64,000 bases of DNA. It comes from Tetrahymena thermophila SB210. Taxonomy: Eukaryota; Ciliophora; Oligohymenophorea; Hymenostomatida; Tetrahymenidae. The position numbers and the translations under genes were made by a program. The notes under the pieces were generated by a model, which saw only the letters and a list, made by a program, of their open reading frames with translations, ran no database searches and had not been told where the DNA came from. Positions 25,853 to 38,600 of the stretch are shown in pieces. The stretch lies in the NCBI RefSeq assembly GCF_000189635.1, contig NW_002476186.1, forward strand, positions 1-64,000, read 5' to 3'. Each line of letters starts with the position of its first letter. Positions within the stretch are counted from its first letter, which is position 1.

Positions 25853-28800
25853 TCAAATATATTGTGATAAATCTATATTTTCAACATCCTTGATCTAAAA
25901 TTCATTTTCTTTCATATCTTAAATATAAATTTGACGCTTTTCTAAACAGAATCCAACCCATTCATAAAGCTTTAGTTTCATATATAACTGAATTCTTAGT
26001 CTATCTAATACGATACCATCAGAATAGAAATCCTAGATTTCTTCAGCATCTATCTATCCTGTTTACATCTTATTTTGTAAACCCTTTTTCACATTAAATA
26101 AATTAAAATTTAGATTAAAGTTATCAATTTATATTACGTATAGACATTTAAATGCATTTTCTTGTAAAGCTTTTGCTTTTGCCTTTTCTTCTTTGAGTCC
26201 ACTCTTAGCAAAGAAAGCTTGTGCTTTTGCTTACTAGTCAGTCATTTTTTCTAAATAACTCATACAATAATTATAATCAAGATCCTCAGGATTGAGGGCT
26301 TATTTCATAGTCAAACCTTAAGGAAGCATATCTTCAGTTAGTTATTTTAAGATAGCTGCTTCACGGAATTCCCCTCCTCTTTTCAAAAACTATTATTTAT
26401 TTATTTACATAAAAAATAAAAATTGTTTATTAAAATTGATAAACGTATTTACAGTAATTTAAGGTTTAATATAAGCCATTATTTTTTTAAGCTCTTCTCC
26501 TTTATTTTAAGTATTTTTTATTTTCTAAATGATTGATTTGACATTGATTTCCTTTACATCTTCAATATCCCATTCATTATCTATCATATCTTAAATAAGT
26601 AATTGTCTTCTAGCTAAACAAAACGATGCCCAATCATATAAGCCTAACTTAATATATAATTCAATACGAAGTCTATCTTTGACGATTGCATCACAATAAT
26701 AGGTATAAATTTAATTTAAAGTAACTTTTCCTGATTCAACTTTACTTGGAAGTATTTCTAGTTCCTATTTAAATGATTTGAGTTTGAATTAAATTTCAAA
26801 ATTAATATGAAAAATTATTTACAAACTTCTTTCCCATAGCTTCTTCAATTTGAGTATTAGCAAATTTTCTGTCTTAAAATTTTCCTAAACTTACATAGTA
26901 CTTAGATAACTCTTTGAGGATATCTTCCATTTGATTTATGTAGGAAGAGCAAAATGTTGTTTTAAAGTCTTCTGGGAATATAACTTCCTGTTTAGTTAAT
27001 CCTTCTGGTATCATACTGTCTTACAAATTACTAAAGACAGCATATGATTTAGAAGTATCATCTCTTGTTAAATACTTTATTAAAAATTTTTTTTTTTTGT
27101 TAACTTAATTTTTAATTTTCTTAAAGGAATTAAAAATTACTTGGAGTTTTGGGACTATATCTTCACCAAACTAATCTTACTGTTATTCTTATTTTTAACT
27201 TTTTTATGGCTGATTAGCAACTATTCTATATTATTCAGGAATTTTCGAATCTAAGAAAATCTAAAGGTCATTGTTTACTTCGAATGGCTGGAATTGCTTA
27301 ATGATAATTAATGAGCGGATGTTGATGGGAGTAAACATTTAAGTACAAATCCTTATTCTAACTTCAAACTAGTTTTTAAATATAGAATAATAATTTTACA
27401 TACAATAATTTATTTAATTTACATGTAAGTCAAAGGTATCCTTTTTATGTTAAACCTAAATAGGTTTATTTATGGATGACTTTGTAGCTAGATCTAAAAG
27501 AGGAATTGATATTCTTCCGTACTCATCCTATCCAAAAAGAGTGCCTTTTTTGAAAATATTAACATTTATAGTTCTTGTATGAATTTAGTTATCAAGTTGT
27601 TTAATGTCAGGTCCACGAGAATACTTTTTCATGTAATTCCATTCTAAATTTTCATTACACCAATCGACATTATCGCTAATAATTTATTTGTTAAGCTCAA
27701 ACGAATAGCTTAAAGAATACTTCCCTTTAGGTACTCCTGTTAGTTTTTTAAATTTGATAATCATATCCTAAAATTCTACTTCGGTATCTTCAAGAACTAA
27801 ATTTCTTTTTTCTTCTTTTACTTCAATTATAGGGAGGGGAGTAACTGTTTAATCTAAGGTATTCAAATAATTGAATAGAGCTTAGTATTATTTAATCTTG
27901 AAAGACGAGTATACTGGCCAGTTGTGTTCTTTAGTTTTTTTTGCATTCCTTGAAAATTCTTTAAACTTCTTTTCTTTATCTAAAACTTCTTAAACCAAGA
28001 GAAAGAGAGTTTTTAGTTCTATTTATATAAAATAAAATTTAAGAATAATTTTTTGTCCAATAAAATATTTATGTACTCTAATTAAAAGTATTTTCATCCA
28101 TTCCTAAGACAATTTCTCTAGTTAAAGGAGGCATTTCAGCTGTGATAATCTAATTTATACTTACTTCTTAACCGTTTTAAAGTTAAGACAAGATCGCATT
28201 AGCTCTCTATAAAAGAGGCATTAATTTAGTGGATAACTCTTACAATCTAGATTCTTTCATCTATTTAATAAGTAAAGTAAAATAAAGACCATATGCTACT
28301 AAAATAATTTTTTACATTTGCAGAAATGTATGTCACCATATTGTGATATTATTTGTATCTCGTAGCAAATAATAAGAACTTTTCATTGAAGGGTTTTTTA
28401 TCCAAATCAATAATATCGTAAATTGATTGATCTAAGTTTTTTCCACTCAAAATAGCTATTTTTTTTAGTGCTAATTCCTTTTCATTTGCCAATAACTCAA
28501 ATTCCTTCTTGATTGCTTAAACTCTATTAGATAGCTATTTATCATATTTTGTTTCTTTTTAGCCACTCTTTTCTTACAGCTGCTTTAGTCCTATAAAATA
28601 TTTCATTGTTTTTTACAAATTTTATGCATATTCTTAAAAAGTCATTTTCCCACTCATTATTTTTTCAATGTAAAATTTAATGACAGCTCTAATTTTTTCT
28701 CTTAATTCGCATTTAAATTTCTACAATTCATAAGTTATTTATCCACTAATGATTTCTTTATCTAATCCTACTAAAATAGTTTTCAAAGTCATCAATGAAG

Positions 28801-28870
28801 AAATTTCTTTAGGATTGTAATGCTTGCTTTCTAATTCTTGAATAGCTTAATTTTAATTCTATTATGCCAT
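25853..28870 (-). CDS. coiled-coil protein with a C2-like domain and a duplicated C-terminal module (possibly CC2D1/Lgd-like)
   Basis: The start at 28870 reads MAQQNQNQAIQELESKHYN. The first roughly 250 residues are helical coiled coil with two short motifs of the type SG-x-[IM]-T (EIISGQITYELQKF, KIMSGKMTFQEY). A C2-like beta domain lies at about 27420-27790 (KLTGVPKGKYSLSYSF, HTRTINVNIFKKGTLFG, DEYGRISIPLLDLA). The C-terminal half holds two homologous modules. Each has a GLT-containing lead (MIPEGLTKQEV; MLPQGLTMKQA), a helix, an SGKV/TGQI-type hinge and a strongly conserved block (VKDRLRIELYIKLGLYDWA; VLDRLRIQLYMKLKLYEWV). It ends ENIDLSQYI then TGA at 25853. Several short introns are present. 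Coiled coil plus C2 plus repeats recalls CC2D1/Lgd, which works with ESCRT-III, but the match is loose. The repeats could instead be specific to ciliates. Confidence 0.6.
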
Positions 28871-29655
28871 TATCTCTCTTTCCTATATCTTTAAAACTTG
28901 ATCTTTATTTTTACTAATAGAATAGAAGAATTTTATTTACCTTTTGATACTTATTTATTATATAAATTTTATAAAAAATATCTTATAAATCATCAAAAAT
29001 TTTGTAGCATAATTTTTAATCTAATATTCTATGTCATAGCTTCTTTGCAAGTGTTACTTAACAAATTAATATGAACTAAATTTTGAAATATTTTAACTTT
29101 ATGAAATAGAATAAATAATTCACAAGTCTAATTAATTCGATTTAATTAAAATTTAAATAAAATATCTTAATTAATTTTAATAAAATAATTAATTGACTTT
29201 TTATATTTTATGCTTACATCTTTTAAAAAAGAGTCATCTTGAATAATTGAAAATATTTAATTTTTGTTTGTGATTGATAAGATAAAAACTATAATATTAT
29301 AGCTTTCATAATTATCTTAAAATGAAGTTTAGTATTTTGAAAAAGTGAAGTTAATAGAAATGATGATGATGAACTTAATTGAAATTTAAAAATAAAAAAT
29401 TCATCTTACTGATCTCTAAAAGTAAACAATCACTTAGATAAATATTAATATATAAATAATTAAATTAATATAGATTTAATTTATTATTAATCAATATATT
29501 TTAGTTAAGCATTATTGTATTATTTCTTAACCAGATATTAGCTTAACAAAGACTTCTATAGTTTTAAGTAGAACAACAAATAAGCATAAAAGATATTGTT
29601 AGTTAGAGCAATTTAAAGAGATTAATAATAACAGTGTGCTTGATACAAGAAAGAT
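28871..29655. other. divergent promoter region
   Basis: About 785 bases separate the starts of the C2 gene (-) and the VPS13 gene (+). Both promoters must be here. It is AT-rich with AATTAATTT-type strings. No coding frame is supported. Confidence 0.6.
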
Positions 29656-32600
29656 ATGGTATTTGAAAATATTTTAGTTAGACTCCTTAACTAGAAAATA
29701 GGACACTATATCGAAGGCTTGGACACTAAAAATTTAGAAGTTGGTATTTTTTCAGGTAATATAGTTATTGAGAATGTCAAACTAAAGGATAGTGTGCCTG
29801 AGCTACTAGAATTGCCATTTGACATAAAATATTCTCACATAAAAAAGTTAGTTTTAAAGATTCCAATTACAAATTTAAGCGGGTCTCCAGTTGAGATAGA
29901 ATTAGATGGATTATACATACTCTTTGATGTACAAAGAGAGGTTGATTGGATGCAAGAATACTCTAGTATTAAAAACAAATTAGATAATGTAGATTAGTAT
30001 GCATAGGATATTATTGAAAAAATGATTCAAGTTTAAACAAAATAATTAGAAACAAAAGAAAAAGCAAAAGGAAATGCTCCCGTAGACAGCACTTAAACAT
30101 ATATAGATAGATTACTTATAAAAATTTTAGATAATTTATAGTTGAAGATATCAAATATTCATATTAGAATAGAAAATTAAATTGGTTTTAAAGCGTCATT
30201 TGGTGTATGCCTTCAATCAATAGGCATGCTCACTGTAAATGATCACGATGAGCCTGTTTATATAGATCGTACAAAACCAGCAAATGCAAATTTAGCTATG
30301 ACAAAAAAATTAGACTTGAAAAACTTGGGAGTCTATGTTAATCCAAACGAAACAAAATTTTTAGCAAACAAAAGTTTTGAAGAAATACAGCTTCATTTAA
30401 ATTATTCGATAATGAAAAGTGGACAAAAAATGAACAATATAATAAATTATTTGTTTACAATCAATTTATAGGTCCGTCTTGTACAAAATCCTAAAGGTAA
30501 TCATTATAAAATTAATTAGAAATATTAAATATTTAATAGTATTTTATGAAAGAAAAACTCCAATTATTAATTATCAAATGTGCTGTTTTCAATAAATTTT
30601 ATTTTTAATATGTTAGGTGATTTTAGGATACCTAATATAGTAGTTGTAGCAGACATTAGTCGATTAAATATTATCCTGGACTAAGATTAATTGCAGCATG
30701 CCATTTCCATGTTAGAATATATGAATTCATATAACAAGCATATTGCAAAGCTTAAGGAAAAATCATGCACTAAAGACTAATAAAAATAAAATGAGTTGAT
30801 AGAAAAATTCAAGCAAGTGTATCCGATATATTACTATAAGTTAGATAGAAATTTGGATGGATTGACAGCAGATTAAAGAAAATAGCTATCAGAAGCAGTT
30901 GAGAAGCTTTAACTTAAGATTCTATTAGATTAAACAAAGATAATAGCAGGAGAAGAACTGAAATCTCAAAAAATAAATGAAATAACATCTAAAAAAAAGG
31001 GTATTATTTCAAGGATATTTCGCTCATCATCAAAAAAAAATTCAATTGTTACTCAAAAGGATAAAGAAAACATTGAAAATTTTTTTGAATCCATAATAAA
31101 GTAGGAAGATAGTTAAATTTAAAAGCAAGCACAATAAAATAATGCTCCAGATGATTATATCTGGCTTAAAGTAAAATTTAAATTTGAAGGAGGTAGTGTT
31201 TATTTGAAAAAATAATTTTAACCAGCTGAATATAAAGGTACTAGCTTTAGCTTTAATGACTTACTAGGTAATTAATTTAAAAATTTGCAAAGGAATAACT
31301 GTTATAAAATTACATTTATTTTACAGGTTCTGTTAATGTTAAAATGAAAGGCCATAGCATTACAGCAAGCTTAAAAGACATGAGCTTAGATATTGTTGAG
31401 GAGTAAATTTTAAAACAACAAAAGAAAATCACAAATGTTTTAGGCAAATCTTCTTATTAGCAGGAAAATAATATAATATTTTTCAGAATGGATGCTAAAT
31501 AACTAGAAGATAAAGAAGAAAGATTTATCAAATTCAATTTAGCCCAAGCAAAGCTCTAGTATAACAGATTGTTAATATAGTTTCTCACAGAATTTTTCCA
31601 AGTTAAAGTACAAGATTAAGAATTAAGAGACTAAGCGATGAAAAAAATAGAAGAATTTCATGAGAAAACTCAGTAATAGGTTGAAGACAGCATTAAAAAT
31701 ATAGATAAAAGCAAAGATATATTAAAATTAGATATTTTTTTGGCTTCTCCAATTATTGTTATACCCTTTTCTTCTGATGATAACATAGATGCTGTTGACT
31801 TTTTAGTATTGCAATTAGGTAATCTGAGTATTAAAACTGACCATGAGGAGGGATAAAAGCTATTGCAATCAAATGCACTTATTTAAGATAAAATTGAATA
31901 TGCAAGAAAAAAAGAACTTAATGAAATTTATTTGATTTCCCTTCAGAATATAAATTGTAGATATTTTACTACTATTTAAACGATGGAATAGTTTTTGTAA
32001 ATCAGAACTTTTTCTCTTGCTCCTACACACCCTTCGATTGCAGGTTAGTAAAGAGAATCATTTATGATTTAGCAGCAATAAATGTAAAATAACGGTGAAA
32101 TGTTTGTGCTAGTTTAAGATTTTAGCATCAATATTAAAATTAATATTGCAAAGTACTAACAAAAAATACTGATGAAAATAGATATTCCTAGAATTTCAGT
32201 AGAAGGAGATATTACTGATTTAAATATAAATTTAAATTAAACAGTTTATCAAAAATTATTATCGCTTTAAGATGTATTAGATATTTCTACAGCTCAAAGT
32301 TCCAAAAGACAAACTCTTTAGATGAATTAAGAGAATTATGATAAAAATAACGCAGCAGAAGAAATCATTACTGAAAAGAAAGAACTAATAAAAAAAGCTG
32401 TAAAAGGTGGTTTCCTATTCAAGAGAGGTAAACATATCAAAAAGGTAATCATTTGTTTATAATTTATGTTTTAATTATTTAAATTAAATTCTTACATATT
32501 GAATTTATTTATTTTAATAGTGGGAGAAATATTATGCTGTCTTAACTAGAGACCACATTTATTTTTTTGAGGTTTAAAATACGTTTAAACCGCTATTTCA

Positions 32601-35600
32601 TATAGCTATCAAAAATGCTACTATTTCAAATGTTGCCGAGGATTAATGTGGTTTTAAAAACGCTTTTGTGATTAAAACTAGGTATGAGGACATTTACTTG
32701 GGATGTGAAAAAGCTGAAAATACTGAAAAATGGATTAAAGAAATTCAAAAAATATATGACGAAAATGAAGAAGAAAAAAAATTGTATGAAATATAAATGA
32801 ACGAGCAGGAAAGCAACAATAATAATTTGGAGGATATGAATTTAGAAAATACAGATTTCAATGCAGTTGATTTACATTTGAACTTTAAAATAAATTCCAT
32901 TCAAGTAAGTCTTGAAAGTATGCAATAAAAAATGATTGTAGATTTGAGTATATAAAAATTTAATTTGAAAGCAGAGAAAAAAATTGCTTCATTTGAAGCT
33001 GATATCACTTTGGAAGGCATTTATCTGAATGATTATGTTTATCAGTATTAAGATCCATCATTATCATATTTGATTACTAGTAGAAATGAAAAAAACGATA
33101 AATTAATAAATATAAAGATTTTGTAGTTAGACAAGCAGCATCCTTAACACAAGTAAGACAAAATGGATTTATTTTTAGATTGTGAATTTGGATGTTTGTT
33201 TATAAACTTTAAGCCTGATACTTTTATGGCTATTATGGATTTCTTCTAAATAGACACAGAAACATAAATAATTAAGCAGCTTGAACTCTAAAAGTTGGAA
33301 TCTTAAAGAAGAGAGGAGTACCTTCTTAAAGAAAAAGGTAAAGATTTATAAAATATATTACCTGGTAATGATAAAACGAATGATAAGCTAGAACCTGAAA
33401 ATTAAGATGGATCTACAGAAGAAAGCAATCTGATTCAGAATAGTGAAGTTATTCTAGTAAAAGCGAAAGTGCATGTCAGATAAATAGCTCTTAACTTAAT
33501 ACATAGAAAAACTAAATTAAACTAAAATTAATTAAATCTTCAGTGCACTTAGATTGAATTTATGTAAAAGGCTGATGAAATGGTGCTTAGTGGTTCTCTT
33601 CAAAATTTACAAATATTTGATCTTACAAATTATCCTAACACTATATATAAAGAGGAAGACTATAAATTTCAAAGAAAACAAGAGATAGTGGGTTTATGGT
33701 ATGAGACTGAGGAGTTGCTGACCCATGTTAAAGAAGAAAAACCATAAATTTATGATAAAAAAGCTAATTTATTGAATTTTAATGTAACTATCTTAGAAAC
33801 TACTTCTAAAAAGTTTAATCATTCTACTCGTGAAACAATATTTGTAGATGCTTTTATTAACTCAATCCATATAGATTTTATGATGTAGCCCGTCATGCGC
33901 CTCATAGATTACTTGTTAGTATAAATAATTGGTGTAGTCACTGCTCCAGAAGGTTTTAAAGAAGACTCTAATATTGCTGTTTCTAAGCTGATTGATTAAA
34001 AAAATCAAATCCAAAAAAACATAGAGCAACAAAAAAATAGAATAGATTAACTATAAAAATAATTTATTAAGACATAAATAATAAATCCTACAAATATGAA
34101 TATTAAGGTAGAGATTAAATCTCCTGTTATAGATATTAAGCAGCACAAAGATGCTATAAATTTCATCAGAATATATTTAGGTACCACATAAATAGAAAAT
34201 AAAAGATTCGAATGTCCAAAAAGAATAATAACAAATAAATATGCTAACTCATCTCCGAACTACTTCAAAGGTTTTTATTTTTTAAGTTATCAACAAAGAT
34301 ATTAATTAATGCATTTTAAAAATAGTTGGTGAGAGGCCAAAAGTATACGAAGACTAATATTATATTTATATTGAAGATATGAAAATTGTTATAATAAAAG
34401 AAGACTAAATGATTGAAGTGTGCAAACCGTTTGATTTTAACATAAAAGTATCTATGCTCAGTTTCTTTAAAGAATTAGAATAGTGTTTTCCTTAGGAGAG
34501 CTACGACAATACGATGACAATAGAAAGTTACATCACTCCTATATTGCTTAAATTTAGCAATTTCGATTATAATATTATTATGACAGCCATCTTTCATAAT
34601 ATTTCTTATGACGATGGGTTAGACTAATTCTTTATTCATGACTTTTGGGTCACCTTTGCAGAAAAATAAAAATAAATGGAGAGAAAATATTATGGGCTGC
34701 CTTAATAAAGAGTCTATTAGATTTAATAGTCTAGTAAGAAAGAAAGAAAGTCAACATTCAAGTTTAGAGGAATCTAGAGATTAGACTCATTACAAATTGA
34801 AACAAATGTATATTGCAATTAAAAATATTTTAATTTATATTAATATTTTAAATTTAAAAGAGTTTGTCAAGTGAGTATTAACAATACTAAAGAGACAATA
34901 GTAAATTTGATGACATAATTGAAAATTCTGATGGTATTTACTTCAGTTTAGATTTTCAAAATATTTCTCTATTTGCTGTGAGCAACGAAAATATTCCATT
35001 TGCAATGGTAACCTTCGATAACGCTAGAGTAATTTATGATAGTATTGACGGTAAATCTAATGTAAAAATAATTTGCAAAGAGATAGACGGAAGCTACTTT
35101 GAAAAAGATATTGATAGCAATATTTATTTTGAATATCCTTTGATAGGAAGTTTGGTAAAGTTTAATTTGCATGATGAGCAATAAATTTAAGATTTAGAAC
35201 ACTTAATTAAATAAATTAAAAAATTTGATGCTTCCAGCGACGACTAAATTATTGATGATGAAGGAGAAGACAAAGAAGAGTCAGTACATTAAAAAAACAT
35301 CCATATTAAACACAAATATTTCAAAAAAAAGCATGATGATCATAAGCATCAGAGCAAAAAGCATCTCAATCAACTAAAAAATAAAGATAATACACAAAAA
35401 AAACACAAAGAAAGTGGCGATATTAAATCAAATGAGAAAATTTTTTCAATTCCAAACTTTAAAACTCCTAGAGATGTGGAAAAGGATTTAAGTAAATAGC
35501 CAGAATTTCTATTTCCGAGTATTGAAAACCATCTTGCTGATCTTCGTCTCGCAGATAAGAAAGAATAAAGTCAAGAATTTTTTACTGTTAATTAAAAGTA

Positions 35601-38600
35601 AAATGCATTAGAATTTAGTTACGATTCTTGGGAGAAGACTGGTGAAAAAGAAATGTACATCAACTTACATAATATTACAATTGTAGCATAAATGGGAATT
35701 CTACTTTAAATTGCAGGATTCTCCAAGCTAGACGAAGAAACAGAAAACATTCCTCCACCAATAGTTCCTATTCCACAGATAAATGCAGTTCAATCACCTA
35801 GCCAACAACAAAAAGAAGAATACTAAGATAATTATAGAGATAATTGCAATAATAATATTATGGAAGGGACACAATCAAAAATAGCTTTAAATGTAAATAA
35901 TATCCTTATTTGTACTCCATGCATGGAAAGTGGTAATATTCTCACACTAAGAGGCTAGTTTACTGTTTTGATGAATTCCAAACAGCCTAAACCTTTGTAA
36001 GAATTAAGAAACATGATAAATTTAGGTAAAATCACAAGAGAAGAGTTAAGTTAAACCAATGTTATAGATGAAATGGATGTAAAAGTAGAAGGATTAGAGA
36101 TATTTATTTGTGATTACGATGAAATTACTCATAAGGATTTTAGAACAGTAAAAAAGCGTGAAATTTTACTTCCACTTAAAATTTTTTTAAGCAAAAAGAA
36201 GTTTTTATCTGTAAGTGATGATCTAACTTAATCGATAGAAAAAACACTAATTGATTTATAAATTTAATAATCTTCTTTAAGAATATCTTTTTAAGATATT
36301 AAACTGATGCAAGATGCCATAAACTATGCAATGACTCAAATATAAATTTATAATGAAAAATCTCAACAAATCGAAATAGAAAAGTTAGAAAAAATTAAAC
36401 TAAAATAGTAAAATTAGCAGAGCAAAGATAACTAGTAAAATACTAATATAAGTAATCAGATACAGTAAATATAAAACAATAGTGCTAATAATTCGTAGCT
36501 AATAGGTATTTCACCTTAAATAGGCCGCAGAAACAGCTAGCTATTAAATTTAAGTCGCTCTTAAACAAGGATAATGCTTAAAAATCCAAGCTAGTCTAAA
36601 TTTTAATAAATCAAACAAGAGCCATAGTAACTTGACAGGTCTCAGTAGATTTATGGTAAATTGAGTGATGTGGCATCAATGATGTTTAATAAAAATGATT
36701 AAAATACAACAACTCAGGCTAATCTATAATTATAATAACAAGGAAGTTAGAATAATCTTAGCAATATTTAAAGTGTATAATAGTTGGACTAAAGTAAGGA
36801 TAAAGTAAACATGAGCTAATAGTAAGGAAATATTAGTATGAGTAGGAATAAAACTATCCCAAATATTGAATTAATAGAATCTCATTAATAGCTTTAAAGG
36901 ATGGAATCAATGTCTAAGATTTTGTAAAATACAAATCAAAAATTAGAGTACAAAAACCAGAGCAAAAAATCTATTATCATGAATGAAGTTTTTAAATCAA
37001 ATTTGTAAGAAAGTAAAACAAATGTGCTGTTGGAAGGTTTCCAAATTGTCATCATTAATGATGTTGGTAATGCTTTTACACCAGTTTTAGATTTTATGTT
37101 TTTTGATTTTGTGATGAATCATTCTTCTAATGTTATTGTAGATAAAGTTAATGCTTAGATTTAGCTTGGTATTAATTACTTTAATCCTAAAGTGAGTGAA
37201 TGGGAACCTATAATAGAAAGAGTTGGGCTCGAGATTAATTATCTGAAAAATGAATTAGGAACAACGAAAGAGCTAATTACTTTAGAACCTATAACTGAGC
37301 ACTTTAAATGTTTATAAATAAATTTGTCATCTTAACTTATTTTTATTCTATCTAAAACGTTTAACTCTTTTTAGCAAGAAATTCTTTAATAAACAAAAAA
37401 TGTACCTGTAGATGATAAACCCGAAGAGGACAAAAAAAAGAGTATTGAGAAATTACCATATGAAACACCTCACGCTCACGACTACCAAGTTTCTAATGCA
37501 AAAAAGCAACAGCAAGCATTTTTGCAGCCAGATTACTCCTCTTCTTAAAAAATGAAGCCTGTTAACGAACAAAAAAAGATATTTTAAAATGTTTAGACTC
37601 AAGAATTAGAAGATCCCTCATAAAGGTATCAACAACTAATTAAAAAAAGCTAACAACTTTCTCAAAAAATTCATAATTGGGAGCACAAGCGTTTTACTAT
37701 TCAATAGCAAAATCCTAACTGCCCTCAAATATTAGAAAACGTTTCTCATGTATCTCCATATACTATAAAAAATTAAACTGGTCATAAAATAGAGATAGTA
37801 AGTGATTTTAGTTATAAATATGATACTAAATCATCCACAACAAATGGTTCTTCTATTCTTTCTGATAATAAATCAACTACTTTCCGTGTTGAATCAAAAT
37901 TAGATCATTTTCTAAAGATAAATTATAGAGGAATGACAGCCTCTTAAAATTTGTTGCATGGAAATCCCAATACATTAAATCGTACAAATAAAGTCAAGGT
38001 GTTTCTTTAAACTGACATTTTTAAGCTTTCATCCATCAAAAATATTGATTTAGACAAAGTTAAGTGCTAAGAAATAGTTTTAAAAATTGCAAGTAGCTAA
38101 GAGAGTGATAAAAATAAATCTAATAATCCATTTACACCTACAAACAATGGAAAGAACATTAGTTTTTAATAGGCTAACTAATCTATAACGCCTAATAGAC
38201 CAAACTCAAATATATCCTCATAAACTTAAGCTTAATCATCATCATAGTAATAAGCTCAAGTAGTCCCTATAAAAGACTTAAAATTTAGAGTAAATACAGA
38301 AGTAAAATTAGATATAAATTTGAACCGTAAAATTTTGATTCTCTCTTCACCTTACATTTTTTATAATAACACATCAATTGAAATTTTGATTGCATTACAA
38401 TTTAGAAAGTATAAGAGAATTTTAAGAATACAGCCAGGAGAATAATAAGGTATACCAATCGATTACCTGTTTAGTTTTATGTCTATTTCTTTAGAAGACT
38501 TATACTTAAACTAAGATCAAGATAATCTTTAAATTAATGATGAAAATGATGATGGATAAGATCTGCAAAGTATTGAAAAGATAGAGGAAATAATAAAAAA

